From contig NC_092804.1 in NCBI RefSeq assembly GCF_040954645.1, positions 38,593,753 to 38,657,752 on the forward strand: a DNA stretch of 64,000 bases, written 5' to 3'. The notes under the pieces are model-generated. The model saw only the letters and a program-made list of their open reading frames with translations, made no database searches and was not told the origin of the DNA. Every line of letters starts with the position of its first letter. Position 1 is the stretch's first letter. This stretch comes from Diabrotica undecimpunctata (taxonomy: Eukaryota; Arthropoda; Insecta; Coleoptera; Chrysomelidae). This document shows positions 46,131 through 57,499 of this stretch, piece by piece. A program made the translations under genes and the position numbers.

Positions 46131-49027
46131 TCAGCTCCCGTTTTCTAGAATAATTGATTTCTTGTAATTCTTTGATCTCTTCATCCATACTGTAAAACCT
46201 ATACAAATAAAAAGAGCCGCTACAGCTATATGGACGCAACCATATACAAAATACTGATCTCTGGGTTTGAGCGCAAACCCAACGCCTTCTGTGACAACAA
46301 CCGCGGTTAAAATCGTTTGAAAAACTACTGCTATGAAAGTATTAACACCAAAGACTAATCCATAGCTATCATCTTGGATAAATTTTGCAATCTCGCTACA
46401 AGTGACTGTTATCATAAAATGGTACATTCCACCAAACACGATATAGCAAACATATGCCCAAAAGACTTGATTAGTCCTCGAGGCAAAAAGTATTATAAAG
46501 CCTTGAAAGAGAGAACATATGGTAAGGCAGAGCTCCCCTTTGATTTTCCAGTCTGTTTTGAGAAATCCGGCAAATAATGCTCCGAGAAAACCTATTACTG
46601 TTAATACTGCTTCGACCGCTCCGTTGTATATTGGCTTGGAGGGATCGTTTACTATAGCTGTCCATAATGGTTGCATATACGTCTGTACCTACAAAAATTT
46701 TTAATTTAAATAAAAATATATCAGCCACAAAGAAGAGTTTATGCTTAAATATCAAATGTGTTTGTCACAACCGCCAGTTCATTTCGACGATGAAATAAAA
46801 ACTGTTATACGAAAAGTGATATGAAAAATGAAGAAATTTCAATGAAAAGATGACAAAGAAGAATGAAAGAGTCAACAACGACTAGAAAATAATACTTCTT
46901 CTTTTTCTTCTAAAAAACGAAACACATTCAAAAGGAAACATGGGTAGACTACTTTTTGTCCCTATTTGCTAAAGCTGACGATAATGAACCACCAACACCA
47001 GAGGTGACGACAAACGAAGAAATAAATATTGAGGAGGAAGAGATAAAGGAAGCATTAAGGAAATTAAAAAATAGAAAATCATCAGGAGAGGACAGAATAT
47101 CGAACGAACTCCTAAAGTACGGAGGACCAGATCTGACCAAACCACTATTAAAACTAACCCAAAAAATAATAGAACCAAACAAAATTCCTCAAGAATGGAG
47201 ATCAAGCATCCTAATACCTCTCTTCAAAAAGGGAGACAAATCGGACCAGGAAAATTACAGAGGAATTAATTTATTAAACACAACACTAAAATTAAGAACC
47301 AAAGTGATAACAAATAAATTGAATAAAATTATAACACTAGCAGAAGAACAACAAGGTTTTAGGTGGGAAAGATCATGCATCAACGCTATATTTATAATGA
47401 GGCAAGTACAAGGGAAATCATTAGAATACAACAAACCGGCAATCTATGTTTCGTGGACCTTACAAAGGCATTTGACCGGGTCATATTAAAAGACGTTACC
47501 TCTAGGAATAATCAAAACGATCGAAAATATCTACCAAAACAACACAATAAAAGTAAAAGTAGAAGAAGAACTAACCGACCCGATTGAAACTGGCAATGGG
47601 ATAAGACAGGGGTATTCCCGAGTCCTCTATTGTTCAACCTGATTATGGACGAAATAATAAAAAAAGCAAGAACTAAAAAAGGATACAAAATGAGAGAAAA
47701 ACAACTTAAAATAATCTGCTATGCAGACGACGCAATACTACTCTCAAAGTGAAGATGAAAAGACGACGTATGCTGCACCAATTTAATATAACCGCCAGAA
47801 AATTTAACATGTTAATTTCCCCAAAATGCATGGTTACAACAGCAAATTTACTAAGATGTAAATTGGAACTGGAAGGTCAGATAATAGAACAAGTGATGGA
47901 GTTTAAATATCTCGGCGTCACATCTAGCTGCGGAAAGCTCGAAACCGACCGAAGTGAAAGATCAAGTTAATAGAGCAAACAGATCCGCAGGCTGCCTAAA
48001 TCAAACAATATGGAGAAATAAAAATATCGGGAAAGAAACGAAAGGCAGAATTTACAAAACGGTCAAAACAATAATGACATACGCGGCAGAAACAAGACCT
48101 AAAAAATAAAAATATCGGGAAAGAAACGAAAGGCAGAATTTACAAAACGGTCAGAAAAATAATGACATATGCGACAGAAACAAGACCTGTGGACAAAGAG
48201 GCTGTTAGAAACAGCAGAGATGAAAACACTTAGAAAAATTGATGGTAAGACACTATGGGACAGAGCTAGAAGTACAGATATACGATGTAGATGCAAGGTG
48301 GAGAACATCAAGAACTGGGTAAGAAATAGAAGAGTAGAATGGAACGATCATATAAGCCGAATGACAACAAATAGAGTAGTAAAGAGGGCAAGAGACGGTT
48401 CCCCAATAGAAAGACGATCAGTAGGAAGACCACGAAAACGATGCAACGACAACTAACTGGAGGCACATTGAAAAACAGACAGAGTCATGTCTATATAAAA
48501 AGAAGAAGAAGAAGAAGAAAATAATACCTTATTCTATCAATTATTGTCTTAGTTAATTAACTATTAACATTAACTGAGTTTGATAATTTAGAGTGGTACT
48601 GGCGGAAAAAGTCAATATGATGTGGCAAATAAACAGTAATGCCAATTTACACAAAAATGTCTTGCACATTTCAACTGCGTGAACAAAACATGATTCTAGA
48701 CAGTTTTGTCCATTTCAACTGCGTGATTTTAAATAACTTATTCCATTATTTATTTGCTAGACTAACTCTTAGAAGAAAATACGAGCATTATAAACCTCTT
48801 AACAAAAACACTTACTTGTACGAATCCACATGTTGCTAAAGCGTACCAGAGAGACCATTTTAAGACGTATACGTTTGTGAACGATGTTTTAAAGTGCGTA
48901 GTCATTAATGTAAAAGCATCCACTACTTTTCTAGACAACGGTTTGCTCATTTCTTCTTCCGGATGAAAATAAATGCTTTTCTTGGAAGCAGGAAGGAACA
49001 GACTCCATGATGTGGCGACGATCATCG
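46131..49027 (-). CDS. SLC19 folate/thiamine transporter, last two coding exons (partial)
   Basis: Exon 49027-48816 (212 nt, acceptor TTTCTAG, donor GTAAGT) reads S-W-S-L-F-L-P-A-S-K-K-S-I-Y-F-H, the central loop, then K-W-S-L-W-Y-A-L-A-T-C-G-F-V-Q. Exon 46688-46131 (558 nt, acceptor TTTGTAG) joins in phase 0 with V-Q-T-Y-M-Q-P-L-W, Y-N-G-A-V-E-A-V and ends at a stop at 46131. About five hydrophobic segments follow (G-F-L-G-A-L-F-A-G-F; L-F-Q-G-F-I-I-L-F-A; V-F-W-A-Y-V-C-Y-I-V-F-G; V-F-Q-T-I-L-T-A-V-V-V; a final one near the C-terminus), matching the second half of the 12-helix fold. Family members carry reduced folate or thiamine across the plasma membrane; the substrate cannot be told from this half. 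The N-terminal half (roughly 230 residues) was not found in the window. The 2.1-kb intron holds a LINE insertion on the other strand. Confidence 0.9.
46896..48515 (+). mobile_element. 5'-truncated LINE inserted in the SLC19 intron, (GAA)n tail
   Basis: AGAAAATAATAC flanks it at 46884-46895 and 48516-48527 (perfect 12-bp duplication). RT motifs: K-S-S-G-E-D-R-I-S-N-E-L-L-K-Y-G-G, E-N-Y-R-G-I-N-L-L-N, E-E-Q-Q-G-F-R, a shifted C-F-V-D-L-T-K-A-F-D-R-V (catalytic Asp), L-L-F-N-L-I-M-D-E-I-I and I-C-Y-A-D-D-A-I-L-L. Then E-F-K-Y-L-G-V-T and C-terminal R-N-R-R-V-E-W-N-D-H-I-S-R-M, P-I-E-R-R-S-V-G-R-P-R-K-R. Several frameshifts and stops and an 88-bp internal duplication make it dead. Antisense to the transporter. 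Confidence 0.92.
48016..48188. repeat. 88-bp period tandem duplication inside the LINE
   Basis: AAATAAAAATATCGGGAAAG through AAACAAGACCT is present twice (48016-48100 and 48104-48188), differing at about four positions. It duplicates codons after the Y-L-G box of the RT. Confidence 0.9.
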
Positions 49028-49881
49028 CTAGAAATAATAGAAATGATTTAAAAATTATTTGTGATTGTAAATATATGTAATTTTAGTACGAAAATGTTAA
49101 AGACGATACGAGGAAAGAGAAACATATTCATCTATAACAGTGTTGAAAAAAATATATCAATATTATTAATTAAATATCTGTTTTTATGGGATTAAGCCAT
49201 TATTGGTTGTGATTGTGATCATAATCACATTTTTAAACAACTAATCTAATGCTACTAACTCTCGACTATTATTCAGGTGTCATCAGCATATTATTAATAA
49301 TATTATTATATATCTATTATTAATTTTAAACCCATTCACTATTATCTCCGTTGTTTCTGATTCAATAGCTTTCGTTACTATTTCCTTAGAGTAAGCATTA
49401 AATGTTAAATTCCCACTGGAAGGAATCTTTCGTGTTATAATTGGTTGAGTATTATTAACCACACTTACGTGTGATAATTGCAAACCTTCGTCGTAAACAC
49501 AAATTTACGTACGTCGGGAATGCTAAAAAAAAAAACAATTTCCTGTGAAATTTATAAACACCAAACATTAACCTGTTTTCCGGTGTATTTGGATATCAGG
49601 AAAATTCTATGCTACTAAGTATAACAAAAAAACATGATAATATTGCCATCAAGTACAAGCAATAATAATCAAAGAGGATCAATCAACGGACGACCAACTG
49701 AAGCCAGAAATATAACATTTTATAATTCAACAAAAGGCGCGGGTCGACAACCTTGAGGAACTTTGTGCCACGAATAATACCAGGAGGTGGCTAATGGTGA
49801 TTTTTTATTTATTATTGAATGTGCCTGAAATAAATTTCAAAATTATATATGTAACAAATAATAAAAATACCAGCGTCTCAA
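49028..49881. other. intron sequence of SLC19
   Basis: No exon or repeat recognised. Upstream SLC19 exons could not be located here. Confidence 0.35.
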
Positions 49882-51190
49882 GTGTCGCTAAGTATTGGAA
49901 AATATTTATCCAGCAATTCGCATTCGACGCCATTCGTAGCTGGGACTTCACATGAACTTCCACGGGGTAATTCAGAAGAGCAAGATGTTAAGAAGCGAAG
50001 AATAGATGTTGAAATTAAAAACGCCTACAAACTGGGACAGAAAACTTTCCTGATGGAATTAGTAGAACATGAAGGAAAGGTAAAGGTTATGAAAATAAAT
50101 CCAACTAAGAAATGTTAAAGAAGGAAAAATATACATTAATGATGATACTATGCATAAAGAGAGAACTTTAGAAAACAATTAGAAAACTTGCACGAAAAGA
50201 AAAAGAGAAAGGAATTGATGCAAGAATTGGTGTAAAGAAAATATGAATTAATAAGGTAGGATGGAAATGGGACAATAAAGAGAACAAGATAGTCAAAATG
50301 GGAACAAAAAACTAAAAATGCAGCAAGCAACGAGCGAGAACATAAACAGTAAAACATATTTTAAACCTACACGTGAAAAGAAAGAGTCCAATAACACGGC
50401 CCACAATAACAGAGTAGCTCCCAATCTCAAAGGTTGGACATTAGCAACATGGAATATTAGAGGTCTTAACGGCAAAGAAGTTGAACTTGTTGAAGTATTT
50501 GAGAAAAATCAAATAGACGTACTAGTTATAACAGACCAAAGAGAAGAGAAAAAGCACAGTTTTTAGAGAACGGGCACTTCCTCATCACCAGTGGAGTGTC
50601 ACAAACTGAAAGGGCAAACGAAGGTAGAGGCTGCCTAATAAACAGTAACCTTATAAAGAATATTAAAAATTGGGAATACGTTTCCGGAAGGATTCTAAAG
50701 ATAAGACTGGTAACGGTTGAACATAAATTAGTTAATATTATCGTTATGTATGGAATAAAAAATGACGAAAAATCATCTAGCAAAGACTTATTCTGGGATA
50801 AGACCTCAGAGATAATATACAGTTTAGAAGGCAGCTCTATAGTTTAGGGGATCTAAATGGTCGAGTGGGTGTAAGAGATCAATATACCTCAGATGTATTA
50901 GGACCATACGGAGAAGAAATAAAATTGACAATAGGGAACGTATTATTGATCTATGCAGAGAAAATAATTTAATTTCCAACACAAAGATGCACACAAATAC
51001 ACAAGAATAGGCAAAAGCAGAGGAAAAAAATCCATCAGACTATGTGTTAGTGGACAGACCATCAAGACAATGTATTAAAAACATAAGAGTAAAACGAGGA
51101 ACTGAGATAAATAGTGACCACTATCTAGTTGTAGCTAGGACCAACGAGAACCAATTACGAACAATTATTTTAAAACAATAACAGGTTATA
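49882..51190 (+). pseudogene. LINE 5' half: leader ORF and APE endonuclease
   Basis: A 78-codon frame (49882-50118; V-K-K-R-R-I-D-V-E-I-K-N-A-Y-K-L-G) is followed by the endonuclease: G-W-T-L-A-T-W-N-I-R-G-L-N-G-K-E (50435), V-L-V-I-T-D-Q-R-E-E (usual Glu pair region), N-I-I-V-M-Y-G and L-N-G-R-V-G-V-R-D-Q (the GDxNGRVG motif, shifted, about 50853). Next come D-Y-V-L-V-D-R-P-S-R-Q (about 51038) and N-S-D-H-Y-L-V-V-A-R (SDH box, about 51112). RT is missing. It could be the 5' half of the same lineage as 46.9-48.5 kb. Stops and shifts abound. Confidence 0.8.
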
Positions 51191-52542
51191 TCTTTCAATG
51201 TGAAACTCGCAATGGTGTAATAGGGACATCATGTAACAAGGGAATCCCCGAATTGCAAACGCCCACTTTACTGACATCTGGATATGAATAGTTCATATTT
51301 AATTATAATAGTTAATAATAGAAATTTTTGGATGAAATACAAACCGCGCAACTTAAAAGTCGCATAAAAATAATCCGCATAAAAAGAGAACTTTTTGAAT
51401 TCGCATATAAAATAAGACTGAATGCTTCAATAATTTATTAAAAGGCAGGAGTCGAGAGAAAATTGTTTTTTTTTTGGTTAAAAAACTTGGTGAGTTTGAT
51501 TTGGGCGTAGATAAAACCAACCTTGTTATAATATCTGGTGTCACATTCCAATACTTTCTGACACTAAATTGTAATAATTACAAATGAGTAATATTTAGAT
51601 ATTTTATCAGGCACTCTGCATTATCGACGACAATGGTAAAAGTTAATAGCTCAATCCGATTAGGAGCACTTACTTTTATTTAAATCACCTTTTAGACAAA
51701 ACGCAGTGATACTATCATATTTCTCCAAACTCTTAAACAGTACAAGGTCTCGATCTAATACATTTCAATGCATTTTACAATCAAGGATCTTGTTTATATT
51801 CCAATTGTGTTCTGTGTAAAAAGCTCGTATCTTTTCTTAGAAGTCCATTAATTACGGCAATGACAAAAGTGATGTCTTCATGTACATTATTAACTGGGAT
51901 TAATTTTATTATTGTCATCGGTTAATTGTTCTCATATTTTTCCACCTACTTAATCAATATGTATCAGGATATTGTTAAGCTCATCAATAATGTCAAGGAA
52001 AGGAATGTATCAGTTTAACGAGATGGCGTGTATTGTATACAGATGGAATAAGGAGTGTACCAATAAATATCATATGCAAAAAAAAAGGATAAATCAACTT
52101 TGATCTTTAATTAGTACAGTTGAACTACCACATATTGTCAAATAAACTGCTCCTAAAAAGTTATGTATATTCTTAGTGTTTAATAAAGTATTTAGTGTTA
52201 ATTTACATATTTTGCTTTTAATATTTTTTGTTACTCTATTATACTTAATATGGCTTTACATTATATTTTATTGTAGTATGATCTTGTTTAATTACTTACT
52301 ATATCGTCACATTGTCTTAAATTCTCATCTTCAAACTGGCTAACACATATATATATATGGTCACCTATTTTCAAGGTCAAACAAATACAATTGTCGTAAA
52401 TTGCCTCCAAAGCACAGAAACGCTTTTAAATATCAAATTTCTTGAAACCATATCTAAATTACGGCGTTTCTTGAAATGGAAATGATGCATTTCGTAATTT
52501 CGCAACAAAAACTAGAGATGACAGCTTTAATTTTTTAGATAT
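51191..52542. other. no recognised gene
   Basis: AT-rich; nothing supportable. A short (AT)5 lies near 52350. Confidence 0.35.
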
Positions 52543-52614
52543 AAGGTTGAATGCTCGGATAACTGAACTTTGATCAAATAAAAGGCATATATCGAGCACA
52601 GTTTAATTTAATCT

Positions 52615-52654
52615 TGCCCAAGTACTTTCGATCCCTAGATCATCTTCAGGGGCA
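52615..52654 (-). ncRNA. hammerhead-ribozyme-like motif (left arm)
   Basis: On the - strand TGCCC, CTGAAGA, T, GATC-TAGG-GATC, GAAA, GTACT, T, GGGCA. The same layout as 29177-29216 with one change (T for C at the presumed cleavage base), which keeps the UH rule. Stem I is preserved at 5 of 5 pairs. Confidence 0.4.
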
Positions 52655-53319
52655 TTTCGTCAATTGCGGCCTATCCGACAAGAATAAAATGTCATAAACA
52701 TATAATTGTACAAGGATTCTGTCAAATCTGTCTGTTCAATCATTCTGTCTCCGGCTTCTGTACGCAATGTAGCTATTTTTCAATAATTTTAAAGTGTTTG
52801 TTTGTCCTTGTGTAGTGTAGTGTGTTGTGCAATTATATGTTTATGACATTTTTGTTGGCTTAGTGACACAAAAATGTAACTACATTTTTTCCCGTTTTGA
52901 GATATCTACACCATTGAACTTACTTTAGTGAGTTCTATTGAGTGACACAAAACTGTATCTCTCCGACCACCTAAAACCCCAGTAAGGAGTTTTCGTAACT
53001 ACATTTCTTTGCAATCTTTTAGTGCCACAGAAATGTAAGTGCTGTTACATTTCTGTAATACTATGTTTTCGTACTATAAATAAGCTGATATTGAGTTACA
53101 TTTTTGTGGCGTTAATTTTATTGCACTGAATGGTGATTGCAGATAGCAACTGTGGATTTGATAATTTGTTTATTATGTTTAGTAGGGTGGTCCGTTGCAT
53201 TTCCAGTTCTGTTACAACTGTGAAGACGTAAATACGTGAATCAGTTTTAAGTTAATTGTTGTAGAAATTGTTAAAATAATCGTTATAATACTGTTTTATA
53301 ATTTTGTTATTACACAATA

Positions 53320-54123
53320 ATGGATTCAAGAGGGAAGAAGTTAGTTTTGTTAGCTCTTAACAAATCGGTACGAGATGATAAAACACATAATCATAATTTA
53401 CCGCTCTCATCACAAGTGACATATTCAGATAGTGCCTCCCATGTTTCTACCAGTGAACCTAATGTATCAGGATATGAACAATGTGAGGATATATTTTTTT
53501 GGTGACGATTAAGAATAAGTGACACGTGTGGTGACCAAAACCACAACGTAAATGTATCTGCTATGTTGCTTTACGCCGTTCAGACATTAGAGATTCCAAA
53601 AATTGACCATTGCTTTTTTGAACCTGGCCATTCGATGATGGAGTGTGGCTCGGTCCATTGTCATCTTGAGAAAGCATAAAAAAATATGGACATATTTGAT
53701 CCCACCATGTGGTACTCCACTGTAAGAATGACGTCAAAGAAATCAAAATATACTGTATACGAGAGTGAACAGGAAGAAATTTATGACTTCAAAGTTTTTG
53801 CCACAATTCTAAAAAAAAAAAAAACAAAAAAGTGGACATCGATGGTAGTAGTATAAATTGGCTAAAATTAACATGGCTGCAGTACAGTAAAGACGATAAT
53901 AAACATATTTTTTAAATAAAATAAGGACAATGAAAATTTTCCTTGCCAAACTTAACAACGGCATATGAAGGACAAGGGCCAATAAAAGAGGAAAAATATA
54001 AGGATTTAGAAGAGCTGTGCAATAAAGGCATTATTCCTTCCCAGTATCATCTCTTCTATAAGTCGTTGCTCACCAGCAATAAGGTCAATGAATCAGATGT
54101 GCAAAGTGATTTACATAATTAAA
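53320..54123 (+). pseudogene. internally deleted transposase-like protein of the D-x-C-x-x-Q-N family
   Basis: Starts M-D-S-R-G-K-K-L-V-L-L-A-L-N-K-S (53320). After about 60 codons it jumps to S-D-T-C-G-D-Q-N-H-N-V-N-V-S-A-M-L (shifted; about 53519-53568), the point where the 26.4-28.1 kb relic ends. C-terminal part: F-F-E-P-G-H-S-M-M-E-C-G-S-V-H (about 53617), N-M-D-I-F-D-P-T-M-W-Y, Y-D-F-K-V-F-A, V-D-I-D-G-S-S-I-N-W-L-K-L, and finally E-E-L-C-N-K-G-I-I-P-S-Q-Y-H-L-F-Y (about 54010-54060). The central several hundred residues are deleted, so this element is non-autonomous. The acidic and His residues of E-P-G-H-S-x-M-E could be part of a catalytic site (inference). Confidence 0.7.
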
Positions 54124-54128
54124 TTTAT

Positions 54129-54264
54129 TGATGGAAATAATCACAATATATTTATTAAAAAAACAAACTTTATTGGCGTTTCGACTTCTAATTCAGAAAT
54201 CGTTGTCTAAACATTTTATAAAGTTTCTTTTTTTAATAAATATATTGTGGTTATTCCCATCGAG
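54129..54264. repeat. inverted repeat of about 50 bp with a short loop
   Basis: 54129-54178 and 54212-54264 are near-perfect reverse complements (ACAATATATTTATTAAAAAA common to both arms). The loop reads, on the - strand, ACGATTTCTGAATTAGAAGT followed by CGAAACGCC: a stem, then GAAAC. It sits after the transposase relic inside the 2.1-kb transposon, so it is probably a separate small insertion. Confidence 0.75.
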
Positions 54265-54993
54265 ACGTTTAAATAGTATTTAATGTCACAAGAAATTAGC
54301 TTCAGAACAATATAAAGTTATAATAAGATGAATTATGATTATTATTTTTATTATTATTATTAGTAAATTGGGTAACCCTCAGTTGTGAAATTAGATTATA
54401 ATGCTACAGCAACAAAGAATTACAAGTAGGTACCATTTTATTTTAGAAAAGCTTACTCTTAATCCTACTACAAAGTCATTTGTATTTAAATGGCGTGGTT
54501 AAGTTTTCGGACCAGATAGAGATAATTAATTTTAATTTATTGTGTTTTTAATTATTATAACTGCCACTCAGTATGTTCATCTCTCGAAATTTATCGATAT
54601 TGCTCAAATACAAATGACTTTGTAATAGGATTAAGATTAAGCTTTTCTTAAATAAAATGGTATATACATAAGTCTCTATAATAATAGACTTTTCAGTTAG
54701 GTTTTCGGTTAGGAACACAAAAATGTATCTCCGCTACTTTATCTAATTGTTGATATTTTGAAACCACAATTTATCCATTGTTGCGTATGATTGTATTACC
54801 GTAAAGAATACATTCCTAAGATTAATAATTCGGAACAAAAAAGTTAAGAATAAACTACAGGTCGCTACAAAATGCAAATTATTTGTTTAAAAACCTTATA
54901 TAAGCTCTCCTGAAAAGTAGTCATTTTTGAGATACATTTTTGTGTCACTAAGCCGACGTTTTATTCTTGTCGGATAGGCCGCAATTGACGAAA

Positions 54994-55033
54994 TGTCCCT
55001 GAAAATGATCTAGGGATCGAAAGTACTTGGGCA
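54994..55033 (+). ncRNA. hammerhead-like motif, decayed (right arm)
   Basis: Same layout as the left arm, but the CUGANGA box reads CTGAAAA (the conserved G is lost) and stem I has a TGTCC/GGGCA mismatch position. Expected inactive. Confidence 0.35.
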
Positions 55034-55095
55034 AGATTAAATTAAACTGTGCTCGATATACGCCTTTTATTTGATCAAAGTTAATTTTTTAGATT

Positions 55096-55449
55096 ACGCT
55101 TCCCTTAACCATCGTCGAGCGAGACCACCTCGGAGGATCTTGAGCTATGGGATTTATACATACATACAGAACCAGGCAGATCAAGAAGAGACATCGTGGT
55201 GTGTACAGCTCCCGTTTAACGTAGAAGAATTCTTCCCTGGCGTGGCGATACCAAGCGACGGGCCCCGACGCCATTTTTTTATCCCCCAATGAGCTTAGAC
55301 GCTATTTTCTGCCTGCCAATCATTATCGGGGCTAAGTAATTTCTTTGTACAGATAACATTTATGAGTCATGCCAAGTGTTTTTCGATATTTTACAATTAC
55401 ATATATTATATTTCATTATTTATTATTCTAATTAGTTAACCAGCAATTT
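55096..55449. other. no recognised gene
   Basis: The frame at 55071-55292 is less AT-rich than its surroundings but unrecognised. Confidence 0.35.
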
Positions 55450-56060
55450 TCAATATACATATAACCGGTTCCAAAACGTCTTTATTCCTTCTCTCCAGGA
55501 TTGTTGAGGTCTTCCTCGTTTTCTGCGGTGTGGTAAAACCCATTCCATAATCTTTTTCTGGAGTCCGTACCATATCAGTTCATTTTTCTCCATATCTGTC
55601 TTTAACTCCCATTCGTCATTTTATATCATCTTTTCGAATTCTCCCTCTGTGGAATACTCCGACCGACCTCCCAAAGAAGTCCATTTCGACTGCCTTCAGC
55701 TTTATTCTGTTATCCGTTATTCTTCCGGTTTATGCTCTGTACAATAGACTACTTTTAATAAGAGTTTCATATATGTTATATTTCTTGACTCCACAGTATA
55801 CTGTTCTGCATTGCGTTGATCTTCTTTTTATTTCTTGAACATATCTTGTCTGACGCGTGAAAAACCATTCCAAGGTACGTCTATTGGTCGCAGGGCATAA
55901 TTATGCCATTATCTTCTAATGTGATGCTCGTCATCTCGGTTCCTATTGGTAGATACTTAGTTTTTGCTGTATTAATTTCCAACCCACACTTTTTATATTC
56001 CTCTTGAAGTTTTCTTGGCATATACTCCATATCATCTTTATCATCCTCTTGAGAGACTTT
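55450..56060 (-). pseudogene. LINE RT C-terminal region, FADDQ lineage
   Basis: The - strand reads Q-E-D-D-K-D-D-M-E-Y-M, L-Q-E-E-Y-K-K-C-G-L-E-I-N-T-A-K-T-K-Y-L, I-N-A-M-Q-N-S-I-L-W-S-Q-E-I, and finally H-R-R-K-R-G-R-P-Q-Q-S-W-R-E (shifted). It is collinear with the better copy at 62244-63197. It begins abruptly just after where the FADD box should be, at the junction with the next LINE. Confidence 0.7.
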
Positions 56061-56945
56061 AGAGAAGTTCCCCTAAATATTATAAAAACTATCGAAAACA
56101 TCTACTAAAACAACAAAATGGAAGTCAGAATAGATGGATAACTTACAGAACCTATAGAAATAGGCAGCGAAATAAGACAAGGGGATTCAGCTTGGGCCCC
56201 ATGCTCTTTAATTTGATCATTAATGAAATCATCAAAAGCGTTAACAAAGAAAGAGGATACAGAATGGGAAACAAAGAAATAAAAATACTCTGTTACGCAG
56301 ACGACGCAATAATGATAGCCCAAGACGCAGATAGTCTGCAAAGACTGGTCCACAGATTTAACATAAGAACAAAAGAATTTAATATGACAATCTCATCTCT
56401 AGAAAACTAAAACAATAGTAGTCGGCAAAGAACAAACCATACGTAAAATAGAAATTGATGACATCAGTATTGAACAAGTAATGGAAATAAAATACCTGGG
56501 AATTACACTGTCTAGCTATGCCAGCAGGATGCCTTAATAACACTATATGGTGAAACAGACACAATAACACTGAGATGAAGTCAAGAATTTATAAAGCCAG
56601 TGTAGACCCGACACAGCCACAACGCAAAGGCTACTGGAAACGGCAGAGATGAGAATACTGAAAAGAATTACAGGAAATACGCTGAGAGATTGAAAGAGAA
56701 CTGTAAGAAGAAAATGTAACGTACCGTGTATAAATAAATGGACACGAAATAAAAAAAAAAAGAATAGAATAACCAAATAAGCACAATGGAGGAGACCCGT
56801 GTCGTCAAAATAGCAAGAGATAAGTCACCAATCGGCAGACGAAGTATCGGACGACCGCGCAAAAGATGGAGTGACAACCTTCAATAGAGGTATTAATCCG
56901 CCAATAAACAAGTAAAATTGTTTATACAGAGGAAGAAGAAGACCT
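56061..56945 (+). pseudogene. LINE RT fragment with GAA-type tail
   Basis: I-E-I-G-S-E-I-R-Q-G-D-S, L-F-N-L-I-I-N-E-I-I, I-L-C-Y-A-D-D-A-I-M-I-A-Q-D (catalytic box, 56287-56322), E-I-K-Y-L-G-I-T-L-S-S, L-L-E-T-A-E-M-R-I-L-K-R-I, shifted P-I-G-R-R-S-I-G-R-P-R-K-R-W and a GGAAGAAGAAG tail at about 56931. Same lineage as 46.9-48.5 kb. Frameshifts make it dead. Confidence 0.8.
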
Positions 56946-57499
56946 TTTGATTATTTTTTTGATAACGTTCAAACTCTTGATAGGGTTTAAATGTTAAGGA
57001 GAGAAAAAACTGATATTTATTTCCTATTTTTCATATTATCTACGGGAATTTAACGGTAGAAAGTTCAAATTGTTACCTTGTAATATCGGATATTCTTTAA
57101 TGTTCAAATTACAACTAATCTTAATTAGGAGGATTATATTTTCCAACCCTATAATTAATAATGGTAACAAATTTTATCTTATCTGTAACGAAAACAAGGT
57201 GTTTAATAAAACAGAAATACACATTTTATTAACAAGATATCGGATAAATCCATAAATACGTAAAAAGAGATTATGGATATTTAAATCAGATAAAACATAC
57301 GAGTACAGTTAATAAAGACTAAATAAAATATTAATGAATTCAACGGTAGCACGACAAACCGACATAAATAATAAATAATAAACAAAATTACGTACAAATG
57401 ATACGAAAAAAATACCTCGATGGTGTGCATTTCATCCAATTGAGACCAAAAGAAGTTAGCTATTACGGAATTTGGGGGAGGCAAGAATTCGTTTAATAC
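56946..57499. other. no recognised gene
   Basis: AT-rich; possibly includes 5' leader of the next element near its right edge. Confidence 0.35.

Larger units (their letters stand above)
52853..54958 (+). mobile_element. 2.1-kb DNA transposon with 26-bp TIRs and repeated subterminal motif
   Basis: The left end TGTTGGCTTAGTGACACAAA and the inverse of the right end (CGTCGGCTTAGTGACACAAA) match except at two positions and continue into AATGTA. The flanks are TTTT on both sides, and comparison with the uninterrupted copy at 29.1 kb confirms the exact insertion point. The core motif (G)TGACACAAAAATGTA recurs inside both ends in both orientations (about 52937, 53021, 53042, 53094, 54718, 54926), as transposase-binding sites often do. 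Superfamily not recognised. Confidence 0.85.
52543..55086. mobile_element. inverted-repeat element with hammerhead-like motifs, interrupted by a DNA transposon
   Basis: The left arm (52543 to about 52712) is the reverse complement of the right arm (54963-55082): shared GACGAAATG(C/T)CCCTGAA, GATCTAGGGATCGAAAGTAC, GCCTTTTATTTGATCAAAGTT. The middle (52742-52852) matches the 29.0-kb copy. The direct flanks TTAATTTTTTAGAT (left about 52528-52541, right about 55082-55095) look like a 14-bp target duplication, longer than most DNA transposons make and more in line with retroelement insertion. The right arm lacks the outer 30 bp present in the left. Length without the insertion about 430 bp. Confidence 0.75.
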
